Shown here: in pieces, positions 40,901 to 52,400 of the stretch
How the letters are laid out: the number at the start of each line of letters is the position of its first letter
How positions within the stretch are numbered: the stretch's first letter is position 1
Source: Trebouxia sp. TZW2008
Taxonomy: Eukaryota > Chlorophyta > Trebouxiophyceae > Trebouxiales > Trebouxiaceae
Direction of reading: 5' to 3'
Assembly (NCBI GenBank): GCA_002118135.1
Contig: BDIU01000123.1
Coordinates: 248,001 to 312,000, forward strand
DNA length: 64,000 nt
Notes under the pieces: generated by a model
The model's input: only the letters and a program-made list of their open reading frames with translations
Told to the model about the DNA's origin: nothing
Database searches by the model: none
Made by a program: the position numbers and the translations under genes

Positions 40901-42493
40901 AAAACAGACAGATGCTGCCAGTCTGCCTTTTATTGTACACCTGTTATCATACCAGCTTGCTTGCAATACAATACAAGGATGCAGTACAAGGGGCATTTGC
41001 AGCATGTCAGAGACAGCTCAGCTCTGCACACCTCAGCTTGACATGGCACGACACGGCACAGCACAGCACAGCACGGCACGGCACAGCACGGCACGGCACG
41101 GCACGGCACGGCACGGCACGGCACAGCACGGCACAGCACGGCACGGCACGGCACAGCACAGCACAGCACAGCACAGCACAGCACACCTGCCTGTGCTAAC
41201 AGTGAGGCTGCTGCTTGCAGTTGTGACTTGGCCCCACTCAGCAAGGCAACCCTCATTGCATCTCTGGCTGCTTTCTGCTGGCGTAGAACCTGAGCTGCCT
41301 TCCTGGCGCTGTAGGCTCTGATGCCTGCTTGGATCTGTATGATTGCTGCAAGTCTGTGCGCCCGCTGAGGGCTGTGCAGGTAAATTGTCCAGGCATGCTG
41401 TATACAACCTGCACAAAAATGCGCTGCTGATTGGCATGCATACCTTGCTGACAGTAACAAGGTGCGCCCAGGCATGTCTCATGAAGGGGTCTCTGCTAAA
41501 GGAGATGGCGCAAATGGTGGTCAGCTTTGCTGCATGTGCAGCATGTAAAATGAAAGGGGAATCTGCGTTTACTTTGGACGAACTTGTGAGCATAGGCACC
41601 CATCAGAGTTGCCCTGCACGTTATAGCCTGCAGAGTCTGCTAGTCACTGCATGCGCACCTGCTGCCTTCTGTTGCTTGGCCAAGGTCTGCTGTAGCAACA
41701 GCACTTGCTGCTGCTTCTGCTGCCTTTGAGCTGCCCTGTTGAGCGCTTCCTGAGCCTGCAGCTGCAGCAGCTCGGAAGCTGAAGCTGCAAAGGATGCCTG
41801 CTTGGCCATTTGATCAGCTGTGTGGTCAGCAGTGGCCTGCACTTGCAGCTCCTGGAGGCTGGTTTCAGCTGCAGCAGGTTGTTGTTGGTGCACATCTGCA
41901 GGAGTCTGCTGCACCTGACTTTGGTGTATGTCATCTTGGTGCAGTTGTGTCTGCTTCAAGAGTGCATGCTGAAGTGACTGTGCGCTCGCATCCGACAAAT
42001 CTAAGTTATGAATGTCCTGAGCATGCGATGCGCTCTGCAAACCATGCTGATGCCTATATGCTGTCTGCTGAACAGAGCTGGTCCTGATTGTCCAGCTGTC
42101 TCGCTCTTGTTGCAGATGCCATGTTGTGTCCTACAAACAGCAATAACTTAGAGTACTGGTTGCGGCTTGACAATCAACACGACTTGCAGACTGAACCAGA
42201 TGCAGCACCAGGACAAGACCTACGTGCGTTGAGTTGACTTCTGTTGCTTCTATAGATGTGGACCTCAGCTGAGTCTGCTCTGTGTGCAACAGCTTGTCGC
42301 GTTGCTGAAGCAAGTCTTTTAGCCGTGCAAAAGCTTCGGTAGGTGCATCATTGTTTTTCACGTCGTCATCATCGCTATCACTTGACAAGCCAGCATATGG
42401 CTGCAATGATCCTGTACTTTCGGTGTCTGAAAAATCCTGGGTGGTGTCGTTCGCGAAGCGGGAGCCTGCTTCAGAGTTCAAGCTGCATGACAT
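27177..42493 (-). CDS. Large leucine-rich repeat and IQ-motif protein (LRRIQ-like)
   Basis: Exons I can support, with agreeing phases within blocks: 42493-42224, 42130-41659, 41345-41187, 40537-40388, 39773-39696, 39347-39126, 38832-38752, 38505-37258, 36718-36506, 36029-35939, 34738-34489, 34066-33993, 33748 to about 33396, 31739-31532, about 31300-31170, 30787-30614, 30281-30207, 29746-28445, 27968-27843, 27344-27177. Order: acidic N-terminus, Gln-rich coiled coil, a lone IQ motif (IIQIQAGIRAYSARKA), a long Ala-rich helical region, at least six LRRs (for example LHLHLQDNQIARLES and LCLDLSHNRLASVAQ), then three IQ units (CIQTAWRAWLARQQ, AMWRGRAMRQQ, AVVRGRRLRHQ), a low-complexity Ser/Ala/Gln tail and a final helical end. 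This resembles LRRIQ1-type ciliary or centrosomal calmodulin-binding proteins. The region 33.4-31.7 kb is unresolved and may contain further exons. Calling it one gene rests on continuous strand, phase and domain logic. Confidence 0.75.
28936..29032 (-). repeat. CAG/CTG repeat encoding poly-Gln
   Basis: An interrupted trinucleotide run inside the exon 29746-28445 encodes a Gln-rich stretch including 11 consecutive Gln. It is in frame and flanked by Ser/Ala/Pro low-complexity sequence, so length variation between strains is likely. Confidence 0.85.
31800..32465 (-). repeat. Ghost copies of an LRR/IQ gene exon
   Basis: The exon 31739-31532 and its acceptor (codons for WQQDTLHQLLSR... and a Pro-rich stretch) are repeated upstream about three times, near 31810-31985, 32090-32215 and 32370-32460. 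The copies have decreasing similarity and altered acceptors. Confidence 0.85.
33105..33235 (-). repeat. Internal tandem repeat in the LRR/IQ region
   Basis: Two direct copies of about 66 bases share a DQGRVQxNAGNE reading on the minus strand. They sit in the unresolved stretch between 33396 and 31739, so it is unclear whether they are exonic or intronic. Confidence 0.6.
34790..35700 (-). repeat. Array of ghost LRR exons, about 160-bp unit
   Basis: The acceptor and first 20-25 codons of the LRR exon starting at 34738 are repeated upstream in the intron. Equivalent acceptors are near 34905, 35068, 35228, 35387 and 35551, with a weaker remnant near 35690, giving spacings of 164, 163, 160, 159 and 164. 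The units at 35063-35222 and 35223-35382 differ at only about three positions. Confidence 0.92.
41041..41185. repeat. GCACR pentanucleotide array in the LRR/IQ gene
   Basis: An almost pure array of GCACA and GCACG units. In the transcript it begins at the 5' splice site of the IQ exon ending at 41187, in the same orientation relative to transcription as the array in Brr2. Confidence 0.93.
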
Positions 42494-42729
42494 TCCTCGC
42501 TGCCTGCAACTGACAGGAGAGTCACCTACATGCGCTGGTCGAGGAAAGCAAAGTGCATGACGCTGCCAACTGCAAGTTCAAATTGTCCAATGCCTTAGTC
42601 ATATCTTAGTAAGTTACTAATAGGATTGCTGAACAGCCCAGCGCTAAGAGAGATGCGCGTCATATTTGATTGCGAAAAGGCGCATGCATTATCGGATCGG
42701 AGAAGCTGTTATAAGATCATCATTACTGT
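42494..42729. promoter_or_regulatory. Probable bidirectional promoter
   Basis: About 240 bases separate the start of the minus-strand LRR/IQ gene from the first possible start of the plus-strand phosphoesterase gene. Divergent transcription from this gap is inferred from gene orientation. No specific element is recognised. Confidence 0.4.
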
Positions 42730-45726
42730 GTGCAAAAGAGACCGCATTTGTGTTTTGCTGCAAACACGGCCGACGACTGCATCGTGCACAAGCGAATCTT
42801 GACAGCGTTCGCCAGGCACGTCAACACAAGATGTTTCGCGAATGTGCAGCCCGCTAGGTTTCACTTGCTGTTGTTTTACGCTCAGTGTTGTGCCATGTTG
42901 CAGAGGGAAGCCGACGCACTCTCCTCCCGTCCGAAGCCGACCGTGATCCAAACCCGTCGGCCTTCGGCCTTGCCGCACAACAAGCCAGGACACCTGCCCG
43001 AAGCTAAGCATGGCAACGCAAACATGACAGACTCCGGCGCTTCTGGCGATGAACAGCAGTCATCTCCAGGCATAGCTCTTGCTGGAGCTGTTGACTGGTC
43101 TGCGTGGCCAGACCCCTCCGCTCATGGCAAAGCGGCGTCATCTAGCAAGAAGTACGCATTGACTCCAGCTCGGTCTGAGCTTTTGTCTGCACCCATTTGC
43201 ACTACCACGAGGACTCCTGCAATAGTCATGTCACCTTGTACAACAGGAAGCCAGACACTATGTTTGTCCAAACTTATAATCTCGGCAAGACTGGGTGCTC
43301 TTGCCTTGAAAATGGTAAATCATAGTTTGCAGACCAAATGCATGCTTTCCCTGAAGCAGTTTGAACATGTGGTATGCAGAAGGCCCAGGAGCCCAGCACA
43401 GAAAAGCCAGCGTCCAAATCATTTCCTGGCTCTGCAAGTCAGCACATCTGCAACAGTGACAGATGCTATCAAGTCAGTCCACCATGCTTTGGTGGATCAC
43501 ACAGAAGCTCTACAGAAAGCTCTTGTCGAGCCAGAGACAGCTCACCTTACTGTCATGGTGACAGCCTTGCAGACCGAAGCAGTTATTGAAAATGCCAAGA
43601 CAGCCATGGACAGCTTTGCTGCTGATTTGACTGCTGACGGCAGTTGGGCTGAGCCTATGTCTCTGACACTGCAAGGCTTGAGCCACTTTAGACATCAGGT
43701 GCAGCATGCAGTCAACATCATCATCATCAGTTCTGACATGCTTTCTAGCAAGGGCCAGCTAGGTGCATACGGAATCATGAACTGTCATCATTCATGTCTA
43801 GCAAATAAGCTTTAGTCTAATATGCATGCTGTGTGGGACATGCTGGCAACGACTGGTTCTGGTTCTGCCATTGGCTAAGAAGGTGTCAATGGCATCATGT
43901 CTTGTTGGGCGTTGGGGTCAAAATATGTTGAGTGGTGCTGCTTGCAAGATCATTTTGAAACCAATGATGCAGCATCTGCATCTAGACCAGTGAATCTCAT
44001 GCGTATGGCTGTTGCATGCCTGCGCGTAAACACCATTCAGAGCCTTGTGGCTCCAATTGTGCTTGTTGTTGACATTGTCTGCATGTAACCCGACTTGGTC
44101 CCTCAGTAAAATGGTAACGTGACAGAGACAAAATTGCTGCTTTGGGTATGCTCAGGTGCTATTCCTTGACATTGTCAGAGATTCAGAGTATGAGCGATTA
44201 TTGACATTTGCAAAGATTGTCAGAGACCATATGCAGCAGGCAGGTGTGCTCAAAAGATGCAAGCACACTCTGTGATCTCATTGCGAGACGTATGTGCTGC
44301 TGTTTGAACTGCATGTGGGTTGATTGGCACATTGCAAGACTGTTGATGGTAAGACTTTGGCTCAGAACACGCAAACAGGCTCTGTCTACTTGACTGTCTT
44401 GTTTCTGGTCATATTGCCAGCAATGTCAATTTGGAGGAACGCAGGTGTGCGCAGCACTGATACCAGGGACTTTGCAGCACACATTACCGTAGCCAAGATG
44501 AGCAAACTGCTGGGCAAAAAGTGGACAGCAGCAGGCAAGCTCAAGAAAATACCAAAGGTGCATCATTGCCATCCTGATGACTTGTCTTTTGCAAAACTGT
44601 AGAAACTTCAGTTCATATGTATGTTTGCAAGGAAATGAACCACTGTCGGAAAGTGAAGACACATTTTTCTTTTGATGCTGCATTTTGTTGTTGAAACTGA
44701 GCTCATGTGCAGCACATTAGCTGAAGCTGCTGGTGCTGCACCTGTCAGTTTTTTGGCACTTCTGCTGCACTGTGATCTCATCCAACTTGACTGCTTTGTA
44801 TGGCATGTTCTCGGCTGATGTGCTGCCGTCATATGCTGCTCTTATGTGCTGCACTGGATGTCATTGCATACCAATGGCTCTGTGTGAAGATAGTGCACAT
44901 TTGGTGTACCACCTATGGCAAGGTCATACTGAGGTCATACTGCAAAGAGGTCATACTGCAAAGATCTGACAACATCTGTTGAGGTGTGTTATGCTCATGG
45001 CTACTAAGCTGTTTACTTGCTTTGACCAAGCTGAATGATGCACATTTTACTGTGCATGTTATAAGGCATTAGCCTGTACAGCCGTACATTCTGCTTTTTG
45101 AAACATTTGATGCTGCAAATGGCTCACAGTGTTCTCACACCTCTGCACATTGTGAGGTGTCAGTGTGTGCAGCCATACATTCTGCTGTTGATGCACTCTT
45201 GTGTTGTGGCAGGAGGCGTATGCTCAGCACATCAACATTGAGGCTGGCTCAGTGAGCCTTACAGAGTTGCAGCTTTGTGCCATGCAGGCAATTCAAAACG
45301 AAATGCCTGTACAAAACCTGCTGTCTGTATTGTCCAGCCTGCGCATGTAGCTACCGAGCGCATAGCAACAATATGTTGCAGAATTTGTAGGGCAAATGAC
45401 ACCAAACACATCCTCTTCCTGCACTTGGCCGGAACAAGATGTAGACTATGCACCTAGTTCAACATTTGATGCTGTTTAATTATGCAACGGCAGCCATGGC
45501 AGAGACACGTACAGCTTTGACTGCTCACGTACTTGGACAACGCGAAAGTCATGAATTATAGGATCAAAGGATGTTGTACGTATAGCACTGTCAAGCGCAT
45601 AGCAAATCCCATGCTGCCTTAAGTTCAAAGAACTAATAATATGTTGTGACATTGCAGGGCAGAGAGGCTGGTTGCTACTACAAAGTGCAAAAGAGCGTTC
45701 CAATCTGCCTTGGCAGCCAATGTTAA
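42730..45726 (+). CDS. AKAP7/ASCC1-type 2H phosphoesterase-like protein
   Basis: Exons with agreeing phases: start to 43151, 43380-43698, 44156-44243, 44445-44557, 45213-45287 (or to 45317) and 45658-45726. A basic stretch (KKRPRSPAQKSQR) precedes the AKAP7-like domain FLALQVSTSATVTD. The two catalytic-type motifs of 2H phosphoesterases are HLTVMV (second exon) and HITVAKM (fourth exon). The C-terminus GCYYKVQKSV matches the GYY segment at the end of AKAP7/ASCC1 domains. The family acts on cyclic phosphate ends of RNA or nucleotides; the substrate here is unknown. Met at 42730, 42895 and 43024 are all in frame. The later ones give a more ordinary length, and the first would add an Arg-rich leader. 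The fifth intron needs either a GC donor at 45288 or a GT donor at 45318; both keep frame. Confidence 0.82.
44917..44966. repeat. AGGTCATACTG tandem repeat in an intron
   Basis: Three direct copies of an 11-17 base unit starting AGGTCATACTG lie in the fourth intron of the phosphoesterase gene. Each copy carries an AGGT, that is, a potential acceptor-donor pair. Confidence 0.8.
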
Positions 45727-46446
45727 ATGACAAGGCTGCAGAGATTGAGGTCAGCGCCAAAACTACAAAGAGCACTGACAGACTGCTTGAAAGCATGCCT
45801 GAAAGGAGCTTCGTGTGGGGCTGTTGTGCTTGCTAAGCAATGTGACGTCAGGAGACCTGTCTGTCTTCGAAGGCTCGAAAGACGTGCATCTGCAAGCATG
45901 TTGCTGATCTTCCTTTGACAGCATGCGTGAATATGCATCTTAGACTCAGTAGTCTTCACTTGGGCTGCCTAGCTTATTGTATTGCCAGCACATACATCGT
46001 TCGACCGATGTTGCACAGCCTACGTTGTCAGGCTCTAGCAATGCCACTGACACAACCAACAGCAGCAGGCAGCTGGTGACAATCAAGCCTAGTGTGCAAG
46101 AAGCCCTGTGACAGAGCACAAAGTTGCCGTTGTTGATCAAGCGGGGCTTCCAGAGCTACCACCTGCCCGGGTTTAGAATAGTACAGCTAAAAGGCTGTAA
46201 ACTTACACTCTCTCTGGTTTAAAATGGTTTCGGAGCCATGCAGCAAGTTTGAAAAGCTGTCTGCATCGCGACTGCCGACCTCTTAGTGGTGGACAGCATG
46301 CCTCTCGGACGGCGTACAGACTGCGGAGATGCAAAGTTTGCCGGAGTCGAGCTTGCTGTGTCGCTATCGGATCCAGAGACTGACTTGCAGGTCGAGCATC
46401 GCTGACGCACCACCTGTTGTCACGCGCATGTTGATGCTGACCTCTA
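45727..46446. other. Intergenic region upstream of PRMT5
   Basis: About 720 bases between the phosphoesterase stop and the PRMT5 start. A TGTAA at about 46196 may end the upstream transcript. Reading frames here lack homology I can recognise. Confidence 0.4.
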
Positions 46447-49400
46447 ATGTCGGTGCAGGATGCTACAGATTGCGGGTTTGACTTCGTTGCTACGTCGCTG
46501 CGGCAGATTGACGGCGCCGCACCCAGCGGCATACCTCTGCAGCCCTTAAGCTACGGCAGCGCCTTGCTTGCGCCCCCTGGCAGGAGCGGGCAGGTACATC
46601 AATTCATTCGCGACACTACAGTAGGCAACGTCGTTAAGAAGTGCAGCAAGCGCGGCAATCGCGCCAAACTGAAAACTGGTTGTTGTTCTATTTGCACTCA
46701 ACAGCTTTGTTTGCTAATAGCACTGCCAGTGCCTCAAATATTGCAAGCCATCTTGCTGCCGTAGGGCACCATGGCAACTGATGCTACACATATTGATGGC
46801 AGTGCAAGCAGCCACACAACAGTCAGCAGCTGGCTAATCACGACTGTCGGGCAAAGACTGCAAATCCCTCATTGGCCTACCCATGAGTTCTGGTTTTTGA
46901 TGTATTCATTGCGACTAGTGAGCAACAGCAAAAGTTACAAATGCCTGCTTGCCATGCAGATTGTGGGTATCACCAGCTCATGCCTGGATGTGGATTCACC
47001 GGATGCTGGTACCAGACAGCAGAGCGCTGCAGCATTGCGGCAGGAGCTTGAATGGGCTATCCATTTGGGCTTGCAGGCCTGCATTTTGCCACTGCCGCCA
47101 CAGACAGGCAATGCCAACTTTGCCCGTGTCATAAATCAGGTGGACACAAGTCTCTCATGCCTCACGCTGCAGCACCTCAAACCTGCAAGGCTCACTGTAC
47201 ACTGATGAGGGCTTGGTTTCAGCACAGACTTGCTCTGCCTGCAGTCAAGCCACACCAGCAAACGACCTGCCGCCAAGTGATGTCTTATACAGTGCACTCT
47301 CTTTGTAACGACTGCTTTGGTCACGAAGAAATGTGTCCTTATATCGAATTGTCCTTACTCAGAGGGACCACTGCACTCAGAATGCAGTGATTGATTACCA
47401 ATGGCGTTGTCCTTACATCGAGATTGCCCTTACATTGAGTGTCCTCACAAAGAGAGTTAACTGTACACTGCTTGCACCTTGCATCTTGCTCTTGAGCCGT
47501 CTCACCTTGCTGCTATGCACATCTTTGGCAACGCATTTCTTCACTGGCACAAGCTTGCTGGCTAAGTGCAGCTTGCCAATGCACACTGGGCTTGACACAT
47601 GACCATGCCTCTCATCAATTTGTGGACGGAAAGACACACTTGGCTTGATACATGACTGTGTATGCAGGTGACGCAGGCGAGCTGAGCCACCTGCACTTCA
47701 CAATCGCTCCTGCAGGAAAGAGTCACCTTGCTGCCCTTCTGGGGAGGGGGATACTGCTCACCAGCACAACCAGTTTACAATCTGCAGCTTGCCAAAACAT
47801 GCTTGACTTGACGTGCGACCATGTTTCCAATCAATGTGTGAGCTGAGTGACTCACTTGGCGTGACGTGTGACTGTGTATGCAGGTGATGAGTGGGCTGAG
47901 CAACATGCATGTTGCATCTTGCCCCTGCATACTCTGCCCTTGCTGCTATGCAGTAGCCTTGCGGACATGCAGTTCAGCAGCTTGTTCACCAGCTTGGTTT
48001 CAGGTGCAGCTTGGCCACACACAGTCGGCTTGACACATGGTCATGCTTGCAGGTGATGGGTGGGTTGAGCAACATGGCACTCTGGCTACGTATGCCATTG
48101 ACGTCTTCTGCACCGGCACCATCAAGCCGGGAACCTACAGCAGAGCAGAGCAGCGGCCATGCACCTGATACACCAACTGCTGATGTGGCTGATGGCCATC
48201 TTCCATCACATGCAGCAGATCACACGCATGCAACAGATGCAGGTAGGATGTGCAGCTGCCACTCTTGCAACTGAATGACGCCACAGCAGCTGGCAGCGCA
48301 AATTTTGATATGGCTGATTGCTGTATGAGTGGAGCATTCTGGGCTCAAATTGATGCTCACAAACAGTCCTGGTGAAGTGAGTCCCAAAGCTACAAATCCT
48401 TGGGAGTGGTGAAGTGCCGTCCGCTGTATGAGTGGAGTGCATTCTGGGCTTCAACTGGTGCTCACAACAGTCCTGGTGCAGGGACTCCCAAAGCTACAGA
48501 TCCTTGGGAGTGGTGGAATGCCGTCCGCTGCATGAGTGGACACAACGGCCAATTGGGCATTGCTCTTGAGCTGGGCCAAACTTTGCCGCCCCAATCACTC
48601 ATACAACGGTGGTATGGTGAGCCGGTGCGAGCCATTGTGGTCCCTGTCAGCATCTTTCAGACCAACAAGCGGGGCTACCCTGCGCTGTCAAAAGCCCATC
48701 AAGCTGTGTTGTGTTCCTTCTTCCAGCTCAACGTTCAGGTGAGCGCAAGGTACAACGCCATCATCAGTAGTCTTTGAGTTGTCAAGTGCACTGCACTCAA
48801 GGCTGTGTGTCAGCATCTTTCATACCAATAAGCGCAGCTATTCTGCCCTGTCAAAGGCCCATCAAGCCGTGCTGTGTTCCTTCCTCCAGCTGAATGTTCA
48901 GGTCAACTCGATGGCAAGCTGTTCTCAGTACATGCAACTTTGTTCTAGCTCAATCGTTAGTTGAGCATATGGTAGAAGCCATCGTCAGTCCTCCATGAGG
49001 TAGAGGACGCACTGCATTCTGAATCAGACAGTGGCCTCTACCCATATGCAATGCCTGCTTGACAGCCAGCATACCATGTTGAAAACTTGACTCACTAGCG
49101 TTGTGGTGTTCCTGAGCAGTGTCTGCTGCAGACCACACATCCAAACCACAGTGACTCCATTGCATAGCTGGTCAAAATTGAGAACACCCTGGCAGGCACT
49201 GCAGGCTCCTGTTTGTTGGGCAGAGCACTTGATCTTACACATCAGTTTGAGCTTGTCAAATCCCCAAGCAGCCTCAGCTTTGTTGTGCCATGGCAGGCGC
49301 TGCTTTCTGGGACGGATCAAGTGCTGATACCTGCGTCACAGCCTGCTTCATCTGCCTTTCCATACTGACTGAAGCCTCTGGCGCTTGTTGCATGGTTCAT

Positions 49401-52400
49401 TGCTGTGAGGTCACGGTGTCTTATGACAGGTGCTGCTTTCTGGGACTGACCAAGTGTTGACGCCTGCATCCCAGCCTGCTTCATCTCCCTTTCCCATCTT
49501 GGCTGAAGCCTCTCAAAGGCAAGCGCCAGCCAGCGCCAGCAACGGTCATGACCCCCCTCAACCCCAGCAGCAATCCCCACAGCGACCCCCTCAGACCCAG
49601 CAGCAACCCCTCAAGGCCTACTGGGAGTACCTCAGCTTCCTGTTTAGGCGGCAGCCGGAACCTGACCCTGCCCAGATGCTGGAGCTAAGCTACAGAGATT
49701 ACTTGCAGGTGTCACTTTCATCCAGCACTGTGTCATGCAGTGTATAGGCTCGCTGAAAGCGTGATATGTTTTCAGCAGAGATGCTGGAGCTAAGCTATAG
49801 AGGTTACGCACAGGTTTGACACTCGCTCAGCATTCTGTGATACAGAATTTAGTCAGAGTCACAGCATGTAACCCGCTCGCTCATAGCAAAGGTTTCAGCG
49901 CTAATTAGAGACCAGCAGTGAGAGCAAGTTTTTTGGAATGGGTCCTTGTACAGGCTCTGTGGGCTCAAGATGCTGCTCAATGTCAATATTACGCTGTGTG
50001 AGCTTCCGTTCAATCATTCAGCAAAGTGTTGCTATTCAGTATGTACTTGGCGTATCTTGCAGGTTGCATCAGAGCTGTCAGCAGCAAGTGCTGCTTGACG
50101 TTTGCCTTGGTTTGTGCCTGGCATCATCAAGTGCTGACATACTTGTGTCTCTTGAGCCACTTTTGTATTAAATCACAGGACTCTGCATATTTGCTGAAAA
50201 GCTGCTAAAAGTACAGCTGTCATTGAGGTGCATTGGAGGCAATTGTAGTTGCAACCCATCAACAATGCGTTTGCATGATGCAGGCGCCCTTGCAGCCGCT
50301 ACAGCACAATCTGGAGCCAGCAACCTATGTGACGTGTGTAAAGAAGACTCCCAAGTACACCACCTATCAAGCAGCCATGCATGCTACTTTGATGGACTGC
50401 ACTCTCCAAGACGGCAAGTTCAGCAACCCGCATGCAGGCTGCAGGCGCCCTTGCAGCCGCTACAGGACAATCTGGAGTCAGCAAGCTTTGAGACGTTGGA
50501 GAAGGACACCACCAAATTCACCCTCTATCAATCAGCCATGCATGCTACTTTGGTGGACTGCACTCCCCAAGAAAACAAGTGCATTAACTCATTTGCATAA
50601 TACAGGCACCCTTGCAGCCGCTACATGACAACCTGGAGTCAGCAACCTACGAGACATCTGAGAAGGACACCACTCAATATGCTACCTATTAAGCAGCATA
50701 CATGCTGCGTTGATGAACTACCCTCTCCAAGACGGCAAGTTTACTAAATCATTTGCATGATGCAGGCGCCCTTGCAGCCGCTACAGGACAATCTGGAGTC
50801 AACAATCAATGAGACCCTTGAGAATATCACCAGAAAGTACACCACCTATCAAGCAGCCATGCAGGTGCTTTGGTGACCTACGATACCCAAGACAGCAAAT
50901 TCACCAACTTGTGTGCATGATGCAGGCGCCCTTGCAGCTGCTACAGGACAATCTGGAGCCAGCAACCTATGTGACATTTGAGAAGGAGACTCCCAAGTAC
51001 ATCACCTATCAAGCAGCCACGCATGCTACTTTGGTGGACTGCATTCTCTAAAAACAAAGTGCATGCTACAGGACAATCTGGAGTCAGCAATTTGAGAAGG
51101 GCACCAACAAGTACACCACCTATCAAGCAGCCATGCATGCTGCTTTGATGAAAAATACTGTCCAAGACGGCAAGATCACCAAAATCATTTGCATGATGCA
51201 GGCACCCTTGCAGCCGCTACAGGACAATCTGGAGTCAGCAACCTATGAGACTTTTGAGAAGGACACCACCAAGTACACTACCTATCAGGCTGCCATACAT
51301 GCTGCTTTACTGGACTGTACTCTTCAAGAAGGGAGACAAGAAATTGTGGTCATGGTGGTGGGGGCAGGCCGAGGGCCTCTTGTAACGGCCTCCTTGCAGG
51401 TAATGCCTTGTGCCTTCTATCTAAGAATGCTATTGCTGTTCTTCAGGCAACAAAACAGTCCTGCAGGCAAGTCAACCAATGCCCTGCCCAGGTGGAACAG
51501 CCCTGTTGCTAATGCTACAAGACAATGCTTTAAATCAAATGCAGTCAAGCAAAGGCATTACAAATTCATAAACAACAACAATTTGGCAGTTTTTTACTAG
51601 CGAAAACTGGCAACTGGTACATGTTGTAGCATCGGATAGATAGTCTGAGTGGACATAAAGCAGCATCTTGTAGAGAGCCTGAATGCAACAAGTTGAGACC
51701 CTGAGTACTATATGCTGTTGTGCAGGCAGCTCAAGAGGCCGGCAAAATAGTGAAGGTGTGGGCTGTGGAGAAGAACGCAAATGCTGTCATACATATACAG
51801 CACCTGGTAAAGAAGCAAGGGTAAGCTTGTACATTTGCAAGACATCACATGGCTTGTCTTGGCAGATTCCTGTGGTCACTACACATTAGCATTGTACCAA
51901 AGCAATTTCTCGCACCAAAAGTCTGTTGAAGCTGCTGCCGATGAGTGCCCAATTCTGTGCATCTGGAGCATTCATGCAGTCCTCATGGTGGCAAATAGTA
52001 CTGGCATGCGTAGATAGCAGGACCTGCTACCTGATGTCTTTCTTGCACTGGCCTATGGAAGGGTCTAGTCAGTATGGTAACAGCTGCTGCGCAGTGATGC
52101 ACGATTAGAAGGCAAGCAGCACAACTCTGCTGCAATGGTAGATGCCATCCCCGGCATCCCATAGAGCAAAGGATGACTCACTCAAACCTGAGAACTGTTT
52201 TGCAACATCAGCCTGCACCAAAGTTGCAAATGTCAACGCAAGCAACTGAGAATCTGGCGTCCCTCCCTGAGTGTGTGGCTGCTCTGTGTACCTCAGGGAG
52301 GAATGCAACAGCTACTTGTGCTTACGAGCACGCAAATTGTAAGAGGTAACCCTTCTGGCTGCTGACAGGCAGTGACTGCGAAGCTGAATGCAATCAGCAT

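Noticed and set aside
41033..41599. 188-codon minus-strand frame through the second pentanucleotide array
   Set aside because: Most of it is Cys/Ala/Val repeat translated from GCACR units. The real IQ exon is in another frame and ends at the array.
46203..46532. 109-codon minus-strand frame overlapping the PRMT5 start
   Set aside because: It is antisense to the first PRMT5 exon and rich in Arg/Ser/Cys without a recognisable domain.
50278..51175. PRMT5 array as a CRISPR-like or protein-repeat array
   Set aside because: Units are 140-163 bp with no unique spacers, match an adjacent PRMT5 exon and carry in-frame stops. It is a eukaryotic intron array, neither CRISPR nor an encoded repeat domain.
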